Assembly: GCA_029844215.1 (NCBI GenBank)
Contig: CM056738.1
Coordinates: forward strand, 45,210,388 to 45,274,387
DNA: 64,000 nucleotides
Direction of reading: 5' to 3'
Source: Przewalskia tangutica
Lineage: Eukaryota > Streptophyta > Magnoliopsida > Solanales > Solanaceae
The first letter of the stretch is position 1, and every line of letters starts with the position of its first letter. A program made the translations under genes and the position numbers. Under the pieces are notes generated by a model. That model was not told the origin of the DNA and did not search any database. It was given only the letters and a program-made list of their open reading frames with translations. Shown here piece after piece: positions 34,986-45,738 of the stretch.

Positions 34986-35381
34986 TACCGTACCAAGCAG
35001 TTGTAAATGAAGAAGGACATGAAGACTTGCTGAAATACTGGAGGGAGAATGAGAAGACATTTCCGACACTTTCAATGATGGCCCGAGATGTTTTGAACAT
35101 AGTCTGAAAGCACTTTTTCTGCCTGCAAATTTCAAGTAGGAGAACACAGACACTCATTAGCCGAAGACAGTTTGGAGGTTGTTTTATTATTCAGAGATTG
35201 GATACGAGCGGAGCGGATAATGTGCGGTCAGATCAATGAAGAAGAAGACCCGGAACCGGAACCGGGATGGGACTTGGTCTCGTCCCGCTCGTCCCGGCCC
35301 GCCAGCCCTGCCCCAGCTCGATCCCACTCCCCGTCCCGTCCCGCCCCGCCCCGGCCCACTGGCACCCGTAACCTGAACTAA
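34986..35381 (+). pseudogene. hAT transposase C-terminal fragment
   Basis: One frame gives EDLLKYWRENEKTFPTLSMM followed by ARDVLNI, then a stop. The next frame resumes SESTFSACKFQVGEHRHSL and LEVVLLFRDWIRAER. This order is the hAT dimerisation domain of plant Ac/RICESLEEPER-like transposases. The short stretch usually found between the two parts is missing, which causes the frameshift. A GC-rich run (35,270-35,365) follows and translates to a Pro/Ser/Arg-rich tail. The 5' part is cut off exactly at the end of element A, suggesting that A landed in the hAT copy. Dead by truncation and frameshift. Confidence 0.85.
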
Positions 35382-36279
35382 GAGCTCTGTTTTTGGATAT
35401 CAACAGTAGCTGACTATGTGTCGTAAAGAGTTGCAAATTTAGTAGCTCTTTTTATACTAAATATTGAAATTAAACTTAGGTAGTTTAGCCTATGGTGAGG
35501 CCAAAGACTCAAACACCATACTAATTGCATAAATACCATTGTAAGGGAAAACATGACTAATATAATATAGTCTACATTCAGACTGCTTTCTGATAGATAC
35601 TCTGCTTGTGCAATTGATAAAAACACTGCTATGTTGAAGGGTGCTCGTAATAAGAAGTTACTTGTAATAAGAAAATCACTCAATTATATTTATATATTAG
35701 AAAGTTACTGCATAATATTTTATAAAAGAAATTATTGGATTTTGTTTACTCTTATTGACTTTTTGTAATATATTGACAAAGTTGGATGATTTTTAGTCAC
35801 AAAAATAGTTTATTCACTTTGTGATATTAGATAAAATGAATGTTTTTATTAAAAAAAACATTTAATGACATTGGTACGTTTAAGACAGAGAAAATGAATG
35901 CTCTTTGATTGCATCTGTTCGGATTGATATTTGATTGTCTAGGTGTCTCCTAAGCCTCATTCTTTAGTCCGAGGCCTCATTTGTTTCTGTTAAAATTGAG
36001 ACGTGATATGGATACTTAATGATTTACAATGTTTTGTTTTCAAATATTAATGTATTTATATAAAATAATAAATATATAATTTAAATAACGTAACCAAATA
36101 TTAAAAAAGATAAATATAATAAATAAACTTATTATTTGATAAAAAAATAATATATATATGTTTGTTAGTGATGGTGGTGATATGAGGCAAATCTAGGACT
36201 TCCATAATATGAGTGCACTATAAAAAAAAGGAGAAGAAAATCCACTAAGCGGGAATTGATCCTTGTTCGTCTTGATAAA
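35382..36279. other. AT-rich intergenic sequence
   Basis: No gene seen. TGAAGGGTGCTCGTAATA at 35,634-35,651 recurs at 36,677-36,694 and, varied, at 36,724. A CCTCATTTGTTTCTGTTAAA-like stretch near 35,975 resembles ends of small hAT-type elements in Solanaceae, not strong enough to call. Confidence 0.45.
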
Positions 36280-36524
36280 TAACTATTCCATATGTCCCAA
36301 TTTATATGACAATCTTTTTTTTTTAGTTAGTCCAAAAAATAATGACGTATTTTCTTATTTGGTAATAATTTAACGTTAAATTTTATCTTTAGTCTAACAA
36401 GATAATTTATAACAACATAAATATTTTTGGCTTATTTTAGGCCATAAGATTCAAAAGTCTTCCTTTATTTCTTAAACTTCGTGCACAGTCAAACCATATC
36501 ATATAAATTAGAACGGAGAGAGTA
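36280..36524. mobile_element. Stowaway-like MITE
   Basis: About 245 bp, AT-rich, non-coding, flanked by TA. The right end reads inward as CTCTCTCCGTTCTAATTTAT, close to the Stowaway consensus CTCCCTCCGTCCCAATTTAT. The left end TATGTCCCAATTTATATGAC is its inverted partner but has lost the outer CTCCCTCC. An old, immobile copy. Confidence 0.65.
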
Positions 36525-36773
36525 GTTTTTATCCAAGTGCATCATTAAACCTTTTGTAGCACGGGTGTCAACTGGTAATATTATATCGATTCTAGAAAAT
36601 ATGTATAATTGAACGGGTAACTGGTGTCAACTGGTAATATTAGCACGGGTGTCAACTGGTAATATACAAGTATAATTGAAGGGTGCTCGTAATACTGATT
36701 TTCTCTGTCTCTGCAGATTAACTTGAAGGGTGCTCGTTGTTTATAGAGTACCTGGCCAGCAAAATACACCAAA

Positions 36774-37264
36774 ATGAAAAAGGCCTTTGATCAAACTGTG
36801 AGGGACATGATACTTGTGCTAGTGGGTGGTAGCATGTATCTGATAGAGTAGTCGAGGTCCAGCAAGCTAGCTGGGATACCATTATTGTTACAACAAGAAA
36901 ACCGATTACTCCAGAACTATGTTTTGCATTTCTTTTCCTTTTATTTTGATCGTATGTATTTTTTTTATGCATATGACAAAGCTAACCTAATTGTGTTTGC
37001 ATTTAGCTTGGCACTGAATGGGAACCCAAACTTTGGATCAGGGAATTGGGTAGACAAAATCTAACTTACATGTTGTCTTTTCCAAGCTTGTCTTATTCAA
37101 TTCTAGTTTTTCTTATTGAATCTTAGCTAACTAAAGCTGCACGGAAGCATGGAAAATATTATTTCTCTTAGTAATTTTCTCATCTGTTTGTTTTTTGGCA
37201 TCTTAAGGTGCTTAATGCGACTAGCAATGAGCCCTGGGGTCCTCATGGATCACTTCTTGCAGAT
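36774..37264 (+). pseudogene. Epsin-like ENTH-domain gene fragment (two exon pieces)
   Basis: Epsins are clathrin adaptors whose N-terminal ENTH domain binds membrane phosphoinositides. ATG at 36,774 begins MKKAFDQTVRD, matching the start of plant epsins. At 37,208-37,264 the frame VLNATSNEPWGPHGSLLAD matches the next conserved ENTH segment, preceded by AG. The connecting residues (normally a basic helix) are absent, and both pieces run into unrelated sequence and stops. No other exons are visible before the Copia element G at 37,531. It is a duplicated or captured fragment, not a functional gene. The family is clear, the exact paralogue is not. Confidence 0.75.
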
Positions 37265-37530
37265 ACCAAGCTTCAAGTAACTAGTAAGCTTGTTTGTACC
37301 AGCATATTTATTTTGATTGTGCTATTCTTTTTCTTTTTTCTTCTATTTAAGATTTCAACTCAAAATTTTCAGTCATTAGTACCAAATGATTATGGCTGTA
37401 ATTTGGAAGCATGTTAATGTACTGAAAAACATTGGCGGCATGTTTACAAAATTTGTGATAATTGACTTTATTTTGCTCCTCCCGCCTAGGTTGCTTTTAG
37501 AATATCTCTGAAAAACTTCAATTTGATATC

Positions 37531-38375
37531 TGTTGGAAATTTATTAAACGTGAAAGTTTAACCTATTATTTATGACTCGAACAATTGGAGTCCCGCACAT
37601 CGGAAACGTCGTTTTCACCCACGTGCACACGTTGTACAAAGGATAGTAAATTTCCTTAGTGAAAGAGATATTGGTACATATACAAAATGTTTGAGACAAG
37701 AAATGATAGACGGTTATTGGCCAAATGACGAGTGTTTCACGTTGGTAAATGAAGGAAGAAGTGTACGATGTGTAAAAAGATGAAACAAGTTAGAAATCGC
37801 CGCGGAGCCGTGAAGGGCCGCGGCGCAACCACCGTCGGAGCCGCGGCGCTTCGATGGCAGTGAGGTCGACGGAAGACGAAATGTTTCTGACTTTTGGGTT
37901 GGTTTTGGAGCATTGATCCTCCATTACTTGGCACTTGAATTCAGCCATTATTTGGCTGAATTATAACCTCTCAATTAGTGCCATTACATGGCTTTGATTT
38001 CCATTAGTTGGCTAGATGAGAGATCATCTTACACACACTATAAATTGAGGCCTTAGGCTCAATTGATGAACACACTTACAATCAGATTTTCTGAATACAT
38101 CTTCCTCTCGTGCTTTCTTCCACACACTCAAAATGTTCTTATTTTTAGTAAACACTTGATCTCTCAATTATTTGTTGCTGTTAAGATAAATTGCCAAACA
38201 CCGTTAAAGGATATATACGGGGCAATATTGTCTTAAGGACAGAGTGCTAACACCCGACTCAACAAATCTTTCTAGTAGTTCGTTATTGTTCTTATTTTCA
38301 ATTTGTAATCCTTGTTGTTGTTACTTACTTTCCATTTTCTTGTATCCACCATTGTAAACTCACAATCTTAAGACA
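37531..38375 (+). repeat. Element G 5' LTR
   Basis: Starts TGTTGGAAAT. The inner end is placed at ...CTTAAGACA because H shows the same ACTCACAATCTTAAGACA before its gag. GAAAGAGATATTGGT at about 37,661 is shared with the H LTR. A GC patch lies at 37,799-37,857. No TGGTATCAGAGC follows, so the PBS is not identified. Confidence 0.6.
37799..37857. repeat. GC-rich palindromic patch 1 (Copia G LTR)
   Basis: Contains GCCGCGGAGCC, GGGCCGCGGCGC and GAGCCGCGGCGC within 60 bp of otherwise AT-rich LTR. Homologous beyond the core to part of patch 7 in element H. Confidence 0.75.
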
Positions 38376-38400
38376 ATATTGTGTTGTACGTAACAACAAT

Positions 38401-38490
38401 ATGACTGGAGGAGAACAATTCAACACTGAAACATCTGTTGATGCTCAAGGCAACCTCAATGCCTTTTTCACCGCTGCTCAACGCACAACT
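38401..38490 (+). pseudogene. gag: Copia G gag, N-terminal piece
   Basis: Opens MTGGEQFNTETSVDAQGNLN directly after the LTR and leader. The frame is broken at 38,495 by the insertion of E and resumes at 47,039. Confidence 0.75.
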
Positions 38491-38495
38491 AGTGT

Positions 38496-39807
38496 TGATC
38501 GGTGTATTTTATATACACTTTTTGAGTCGTTTTTAGTTAGTCTTTTATCCATTTTTGTACAAATACGTGTCGTCTTAGCATAGATTTTCTTTCTTTTGAG
38601 TCAAATTGGTTAAAATGGCTCTTTGGCGGAAAAGAAGCGAAAAGAGGGCAAAAACAGAGGTTCTAGAGCTCGAAATGCGAAAAAGTGGCGAACCAGCACG
38701 AGGCCAGCGGCGCACCTCGGCCAGCGGTCAGGCGCCCCGGCGCCCAATGTTCAGAAGCTTGCAGAAGTTCCAGCGCCGCGGCGCCTCTAGACAGCAGAGT
38801 TGCAGCGCCGCGACTCCTAATCATCAGAGAGTTGCAGAACTTCCGACGCCGCGGCGCCAGTATCAGGGTCGCGGCGCCGACGCAGGAAAAATCAGGGTTT
38901 TGAACGAATTATGGGCCAGGACTGAAGGAAAACCTTAATGTCGGTTTGGAGGCTATAGAAAGAGAACCCTAGGTCAGAATTAAGGGTTCCCTTCTTGCCA
39001 ATTCACAACACATCTTGGAGTTCAAGATTGGAGACTATTCTTTAGTAATTTCTTTTCTTTCTTTTACTTTATTTTCAGTTTTATGTTGGATATTGAATTA
39101 GTTCTTGTCATGTCTATGGCTAGGAACTAATTCTAATATAGGGCTTTACATGTCAATTCACTTGAACTTTATTTTATGAATTAATGCATGTTTATGGTTG
39201 TTCTTCTTATTGTTGAGATTTATCCAATAGATGATTTGAATGCTTGGTAATTACTTGATCATTAATTATCATTACTTATATGATTTCTAACCGAAATCCG
39301 AAAGGGGAGGTTGTGACTATGTTGTAGTTGGGTAGACATAGGTCGAATTGGGGATGAAAATACCTCAATTACTTGTGTAGCATTAATAGGTTTTTGTTCT
39401 TAATCCTCCTCTAGAGTCATCCTTATCACCGAAAGGTAGAAAGGAGTTGTACTGGGGTTGAGTGTTTATATAACCTTAACATGAGTATAAAACGAATTAG
39501 TAACCCTGCTATCTCCAAAAGAAGAAGAACCATAGTTAATTGCATTAATAAGTAATATAAGTGGATAGTTGAGGAGATTTGGAAGCCCTATTTCCATCAT
39601 CACTGAAGTAAACAACATAATTAATTAGTCTTTATAATTATTAGTCATAATCAACAACTCAAATATCGGTCACCAAATAGATAACAAAGAGTAGAAATTG
39701 GTAATTGAGCACTAATCCCTGAGGACGATAACTCGGTCTTCAAAGACTATATTACTTGACTCGACAACGTGCACTTGCGTTAAAGTGTGTGCATAAATCG
39801 CGCATCA
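38496..39807 (+). repeat. Element E 5' LTR
   Basis: TGATCGGTG...GCATCA. Near-identical to the 3' LTR except in the GC patch (38,697-38,888). The TATA box seen in the 3' LTR is changed here to CTATAGAAAG near 38,952. Confidence 0.92.
38697..38888. repeat. GC-rich palindromic patch 2 (Athila E 5' LTR)
   Basis: Cores GCGCCCCGGCGCC, GCGCCGCGGCGCC, GCGCCGCGAC, ACGCCGCGGCGCC and TCGCGGCGCC, separated by AT-richer spacers such as AGAAGCTTGCAGAAGTTCC. It lies in U3 just upstream of the TATA position. Confidence 0.8.
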
Positions 39808-39813
39808 AGTTTT

Positions 39814-39831
39814 TGGCACCGTTGCCGGGGA
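39814..39831 (+). other. Primer-binding site of E, tRNA-Asp type
   Basis: TGGCACCGTTGCCGGGGA, six bases after the LTR. It matches the complement of the plant tRNA-Asp 3' end with one mismatch, the known primer of Athila elements. Confidence 0.85.
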
Positions 39832-39982
39832 TTGGCGTAGTTCAATATCAATTTTATCTATTCTTAATTTGTAATTTGGTTTTTTTTTATTATTATTTTA
39901 TTACGTTTTTTTCATTTTTTTTGTGAGAATCAGTTGTCGTGATCCGTTGTTGGTTTTGATTCATCTCAGGGATCCTGAAGAC

Positions 39983-40262
39983 ATGGATTACTACTATCAA
40001 TAAGATACAGCTCCAACCCCACAAGAAAAGAGGGAGGAGTTACGAGCAGCCATACTCAGTTTGACTAGGTACCAAACTCAGTTCATGGACGAAACGAGAA
40101 TGTCCTTGTAGAAGTTGGAAACGCAAATAGGACAACTCGCGGTCATGTTGAACAGCGAAATGCAAGAAAAGCAATCTGCACATGTTGGAGGAAATATGAA
40201 AGCACAATGTCAGGCGATTGACCTGAAGAATGTCGAATCAGTGGAGATGGAAAGCTCGCTTG
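39983..40262 (+). pseudogene. gag: Athila E gag remnant
   Basis: Starts MDYYYQ, then a stop (TAA at 40,001). TPQEKREELRAAILSLTRYQ and LETQIGQLAVMLN follow in the same frame, matching the C-terminal coiled part of Athila gag. A second stop (TAG) is at 40,109, and a TGA falls inside the GC patch. The capsid core is missing. It is in frame with the downstream protease. Confidence 0.65.
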
Positions 40263-40375
40263 GCAGGCAGCGGCGCCGATGATGGCGAACGCGTGAAGAT
40301 CTGGGACGATGCGAAGTTTGAGCGTCGCGGCGCCCGGGAAGCGAGACGCGGCGCCCAGAGCCGTGGCGAAAAATT
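40253..40375. repeat. GC-rich palindromic patch 3 (Athila gag-protease linker)
   Basis: Cores GCGGCGCC, GCGTCGCGGCGCC, GCGGCGCC and CCGTGGC in 120 bp. It sits between the gag remnant and the protease and brings a stop codon into the reading frame. Confidence 0.75.
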
Positions 40376-40399
40376 GGTAGAAAGTTGTGAACGCACCCG

Positions 40400-41215
40400 G
40401 TGAAGATACCATATCCCCAGAGGCTAAAAACATGTGCTCTTGACAAGCAATTCTCTAAATTTGTGGAAATTCTCAAACAATTGCAACTCAATATCCCGTT
40501 TGCTGAAGCACTAGAGCAGATGCCGAGCTATGTAAAGTTCATAAAGGATATTCTTAGCAAAAAGAGGAGGATAGAGGACTACGAAACAGTGGTGTTGACT
40601 GAAGAATGTAGTGCCATCCTACAGAGAAAACTACCTCAGAAATTACAAGATCCAGGGAGCTTCACCATCCCATGCACCATTGGAAAGTTTGAATGTCAGA
40701 AAGCATTGTGTGATCTGGGGGCAGGCATAAATCTGATGCCTTATCTAGTTTTCTGCAAACTTGGAATGGGAGAAGTCAAACCTACAAACATCACTTTGCA
40801 GTTAGCTGACCGCTCCATAGTCCATCCTAGAGGAGTCATCGAGGATGTATTGGTGAAGGTGGACAAGTTCATCTTTCCCGCTGATTTTGTTATCTTAGAC
40901 ATAAAAGATAACGACATAATCCCCATCATACTTGGCAGGCCTTTCTTAGCCACAGGACAGGCTCTCATCGATGTTCACAAAGGGGATTTGAAGCTTCGGG
41001 TGGAAGAAAAAGAGGTGATTTTCAATGTTTTTCGGGCAGCAACATTTCCAGATGCCAATGATAACTGCTCGGCCATTGATATTATCGAAGATGCAGTGTC
41101 GGCCAAAGGGTTCAGAAATGATGATACGCTTGAAGAAGTACTGACCAAATGGGAGGATAGTAGTGAAAACGACCCAAGGCTGATGGAGTATGCAAATTGG
41201 ATGAATGCTTATTAG
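40400..41215 (+). pseudogene. Athila E aspartic protease region
   Basis: Cleaves the Gag-Pol polyprotein. Begins with IPYPQRLKTCALDKQFSKFV and NIPFAEALEQMPSYVKFIKD, the Athila signature before the protease. The catalytic region reads ALCDLGAGINLMP: D-L-G instead of the D-S/T-G of active retropepsins, as often seen in Athila. The second half shows IILGRPFLATGQALIDVHKG, the flap/second-half motif. The frame is open for 271 codons and ends at TAG (41,213), beyond which the same frame continues into RT. I treat it as part of one broken Gag-Pol frame. Confidence 0.85.
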
Positions 41216-41251
41216 AAATGGGATAGGAGGAGGTATGAAGAGCTTGGGCAG

Positions 41252-42505
41252 ATGCCAGAAAGATCAATACCATCCACAGAGAAGGCTCCAGAGTTAGAGT
41301 TAAAAATCCTACCCAATCATTTACAATACCAATATCTAGGTGAAGATAAATCCTTACCAGTAATCATTTCATGCCACCTATCCACAACAGAGACTGATAA
41401 GCTGTTGAGGGCTCACAAGTGGGCCATTGGGTGGACATTAGCAGACATCAAGGGGATAAGCCCGTCAATAGTAATGCATAAGATCCGTCTAGATGAGGAG
41501 AGCAGACCATCCATCGAGGCACAAAGGCGGCTAAACCCAAACATGAAAGAGGTAGTCAGAAAGGAAATCCTGAAATGGCTCGATGTAGGAGTAATTTATA
41601 CTATATGTGACAGCGCATGGGTGAGTCCAGTACAAGTGGTACCCAAAATAGGTGGAATGACAGTGGTGACCAACGAAAGGAACGAGCTCATTCCTTCTAG
41701 AACAGTTACTGGATGGAGAATCTGCATTGACTATCGCAAGTTGAACAAGGCAACCAGAAAAGACCACTTCCCGTTGCCATTTCTAGATCAGATGTTGGAT
41801 AGACTTGCGGGGCACAACTACTACTATTTTTTTCTGGATGGTTACTCAGGGTATCATCAGATTGCGATAGCACCAGAAGATCAGGAAAAGACAACATTCA
41901 CCTGCCCTTTTGGTACATTTGCATTCAGAAGGATGCCATTCGGGCTTTGCAATGCACCTGCGACCTTTCAGAGGTGTATGATGGCAATTTTCTCAGACAT
42001 GGTGGAGAGGACTATAGAGATCTTTATGGATGATTTTTCGGTCTTTGGAGCATCGTTCGATGAATGTTTGAGGCACTTAGAAGCAGTGTTAAACCGATGT
42101 GAAGAATCTAACCTTGTGCTAAACTGGGAGAAGTGTCATTTCATGGTAACAGAAGGGATTGTCCTGAGACACAAAATATCAAACCAAGGTATTGAGGTAG
42201 AAAAGGCAAAGATTTCAGTAATCGAAAATCTACCACCTCCAGTATCAACAAAAGGAGTCAGAAGTTTCCTTGGGCATGCGGGTTTCTATAGAAGATTCAT
42301 CAAGGATTTTTCAAAGGTTTCAAAACCCCTTTCCACCTTGCTAATGACGGGGGTTGCTTTTGACTTCAATAAGGAATGTTTGACCGCTTTTCAGACACTC
42401 AAGAAGAAGCTTATTTCAGCACCCATAGTCATTGCACCAAACTGGGAGCTCCCATTTGAACTAATGTGCGATGCAAGCGATTATGCAGTGGGAGCAGTGC
42501 TTGGA
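41252..42505 (+). pseudogene. Athila E reverse transcriptase
   Basis: RNA-dependent DNA polymerase. Motifs in order: WVSPVQVVPKIGGMTVV, ICIDYRKLNKATRKDHFPLP, FLDGYSGYHQI, FGLCNAPATFQRCM, the catalytic FMDDFSVFG (F/YxDD box with both Asp present) near 42,027, and SFLGHAGFYRRFIKDFSKV of the connection domain. The start of RNase H (LMCDASDYAVGAVLG) runs to a TAG at 42,506. The same frame continues beyond. 418 codons are open, so the RT core itself is intact and disruption lies on either side. Confidence 0.9.
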
Positions 42506-42840
42506 TAGAGAATTGACAAGGTATTTAGATCTATTTATTATGCTAGTAAAACTCTGAATGACGCATAGTTAAATTATGCGACTACAGAAAAAGAATTGCT
42601 AGCAATAGTGTATGCGTTTGAGAAATTCAGGCCATACTTGATTGGAAATAAGGTGATAGTATACATTGTCCATTCTGCCATAAAGTACTTGATGACAAAG
42701 AAGGATGCAAAACCTCGCCTCATTCGATGGGTCTTGCTACTACAAGAATTCGACGTAGAAATTCGTGACAAGAAAGGGACAGAGAATTCAGTTGCAGACC
42801 ACTTGTCAAGGCTGGAGAACACAGAAAGCCAGAACACCAA
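42506..42840 (+). pseudogene. Athila E RNase H with two in-frame stops
   Basis: Continues the RT frame: YYASKTLNDA, stop TAG (42,566-42,568), LNYATTEKELLAIVYAFEKF, RPYLIGNKVIVYIVHSAIKY and ADHLSRLE, the usual end of Gypsy RNase H. The first catalytic Asp is in CDASDYA just before. Both stops (42,506 and 42,566) are TAG where the family has Gln, consistent with C to T change. Confidence 0.85.
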
Positions 42841-44186
42841 GGATGTGCAGATAAATGATCACTTTCCAGACGAGCAACTGTTTCAAGTAAGTGCGAATTT
42901 TAATTTACCTTGGTACGCTGATTTTGTTAATTTTCTTGCAGCTAAGGTAATACCCCCAGAATTGACAAGACAGCAAGTGAAGAGGTTTTACTCCGAAGTA
43001 AAGCACTACTATTGGGAGGAGCCGATGTTATACAAACACTGTGCCGATCAAGTCATCAGGCGATGTATACCAGAGGAGGAGATGCACCAGATTCTCACTC
43101 ATTGTCATACCCTACCATGTGGTGGACACTTTGGGGCATCAAGAACAGCGGCAAAGGTACTGCAAAGCGGGTTCTATTGGCCAACACTTTTTAAGGATGC
43201 CCATGCCTTTGTGAAGAGATGTGATAGTTGTCAGAGAACAGGGAACATTTCAAGACGAAATGAAATGCCTTCGCAAGGGATATTGGAAGTGGAACTATTT
43301 GATGTGTGGGGAATCGATTTCATGGGTCCATTCCCACCGTCCTTTGGAAATCAATATATCCTCCTGGCAGTGGATTATGTGTCCAAATGGGTAGAAGCGA
43401 GAGCCAAAAGAAAACGATGAAGACGCTCAACGATTCCTTCAAAAGAATATTTTCACAAGGTTTGGTACTCTGAGGGCCATCATCAGTGACGAAGGAAGTC
43501 ACTTTTGCAACAGGCAGCTGAATTCATTACTTTCCCGATATGGAGTCTACCACCGCACCACACTCGCTTACCACCCTCAAGCGAATGAGCAAGCAGAAGT
43601 GTCAAATAGGGAGGTAAAGAGCATATTGGAAAAGACGGTGGATGGCTCAAGGAAGGATTGGTCCATCAAACTGGATGATGCCCTATGGGCGTACAGAACA
43701 GCATTCAAAACACCAATTGGAATTTCACCATATAAGTTAGTTTTTGGTAAAGCATGTCATTTGCCAGTAGAGTTGGAACATAGATCCTATTGGGCAATGA
43801 GGAAGCTAAACATGGATGCCAAAGCAGCGGGGCAGAAAAGGCTGCTACAGCTAAGCGAGTTGGATGAATTCAGGCGTAACGCCTATGAGAATGCAAAGAT
43901 CTACAAGGAACGAACGAAAGTATGACACGACAAGATGTTGATACCAAAAGACTTCCAAGAGGGACAACAAGTGCTTTTATTCAATTCAAGGTTAAGGTTG
44001 TTTTCAGGCAAGTTAAAATCGCGTTGGTCAGGACCATATATTGTAGTAAGAGTATTCCCCTATGGTGCAGTTGAAATAAAAGGGAGAGAGCGAGCTTCTT
44101 TCAAGGTAAACGGACAGAGGTTAAAACCCTACTTGATCAATGAAGTAGAATATATGAACCTAGCAACCTCTCTCACCCTAAAATGA
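42841..44186 (+). pseudogene. Athila E integrase
   Basis: Inserts the cDNA. The HHCC zinc domain is present (HQILTHCHTLPCGGHFGASR ... FVKRCDSCQRTG). The DDE core shows VWGIDFMGPFPPSFGNQYIL (first Asp), ISDEGSHFCN (second Asp, after a one-base frameshift near 43,404) and AEVSNREVKSILEKT (Glu). A TGA at 43,923 stands where the family has Trp. The C-terminal DNA-binding part follows (LKSRWSGPYIVVRVFPYGAV). All catalytic residues remain but the gene is broken. Confidence 0.88.
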
Positions 44187-45738
44187 TAAGGAACTTGCGT
44201 CCGGCTAAAAGACGTTAAAGACAGCGCTAATTGGGAGGCAACCCAAGGTATTTTAAATTATTTACTTTAATGCAATTAATTTTTTTACTTAGAACAGTCT
44301 CACAGAGGTAGTGTTATGTGTTGTGATGACAGGTGCAAGGCCAAAAACTTGGAGGCGGCGAAGATAAACAAGGATTTCGGAAAATCGTGAGCGCGGCTCC
44401 TGGAGCGGGGCGCGGCGCCAAAAGATTAGAAGAGTCGAGCCTTGCGATGCTTTGGGCGCGCGCACGCAGGTGCAGGTCGGCGCCACGATGGAAAAATCTG
44501 AATTCTTTCTGAAGACGCCCTAATCCGACGGCCCTTCCTCCAAATCAAAAATCCTAAGCCTTTCCCCTCTCACGGGATTCAATGCATTATCCACCGCCAA
44601 CACCACCATTTTAAACCAAGTTTGTAAGTGTCATGTTTCTGTGATTTAAGTTTGGGGGGTGTCTTATTTGTGTCTTATTGTTGTAGTATGTTTGAGCCTT
44701 TTTGATTTGTTTTGTGTATTTTTGAGTCATAAAAATTTTCTTTTTTTTTGGTCATAATTGTCTGTCAAAGATCATGCATGCTGTAGTTGCTAGAAACTAT
44801 CTAAACACTTAGGTTAGATATGCCAAAAACTCATGAAATCTGTCTATTTGGGGTTTCTTGCTTGAATTGGGCATTTTCAAATGATTAAAACCTATGTGTA
44901 TGATTGTTTGCTATTTGAGGCGAAATAGTTAGGATATGCATGTTAGGGAGATGACTCAGGCGTTTCTTTGTTAGCCAATTTTTACCACTCTTTTCTATCT
45001 CTGACATTAAAAATATCCCTAGTCAGCCCCGTTGAGCCTAAACATGAAACTTTTTCTTTGACACCCTATATTTCCACACATGTGCCATAAGTAAAAATGT
45101 GAAATGGTTGGAATAGAAAGTGTTAAAAAAGAGATAAAAAGAGTGAACAAGTTTGATGCACCCCAATAAAAAAAAGTAATAAGAAATAGGCAAAAGCCTA
45201 AGTTTTGGGGTGCTTGTTATTATAATATATTTCACTCTCTCAAAACAAAAGAGGGGAAAGATAGATATGAAGTGAAGGAAAGAAATCAAAAGAAAAGGGA
45301 AACATTGAAAAGCTAAAGAGCTTATGGTACACAAAATGAGCCTAAATGCCTATTTTTACCTATCCATGCCTAAGACTACATTACAACCCTGAAAAGTCCT
45401 GAAGATCTCTTTTATGCATATCCATAATTAGTGGAGAATAGCAAGTAAAAATGTCATAGGATTTTTGAAATTAACATGCATGATTCAGTATTTTGACTCA
45501 CATTAAGTATGATAAAAATGAGTTTGCGAAATATCTAGCTTAATATGTTTAGAATGCTAAAATTTCATGTTATATGTTCCTGCATATTATTCTGCTAACC
45601 TTCATGTTTTTCTAAGTAACACCAATGCAGCAAAATGATCAATGTCATTGAGTCTTTTATTTTTCTTTTTCTTTGTGTCTTTATTTCTTTCTTTTGATCT
45701 TTGCTCGAGGGCGAGCAAAGGTTAAGTTTGGGGGTATT
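44187..45738 (+). other. Athila E 3' spacer and PPT
   Basis: No ORF. Holds a conserved Athila motif at 44,194-44,251 (TCCGGCTAAAAGACGTTAAA, then ATTGGGAGGCAACCCAA), a GC patch (44,385-44,485), sequence homologous to F from about 44,580 (ATTTTAAACCAAGTTTGTAAG) and the PPT-like AAGTTTGGGGGTATT before the 3' LTR. The env-like ORF seen in F is absent. Confidence 0.75.
44385..44485. repeat. GC-rich patch 4 (Athila 3' spacer)
   Basis: GAGCGCGGCTCC, GCGGGGCGCGGCGCC, GGGCGCGCGCACGC and TCGGCGCCACG. It replaces the place where F keeps its env-like ORF end. Confidence 0.7.

Noticed and set aside
35270..35365. GC-rich run as another member of the palindromic patches or as a CpG-island promoter
   Set aside because: It consists of GTCCCG/CCGCCCC-type runs without GCGCC palindromes and continues the hAT reading frame.
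40741..40968. Minus-strand frames over Athila pol
   Set aside because: Shadows of the protease-RT frame on the plus strand.
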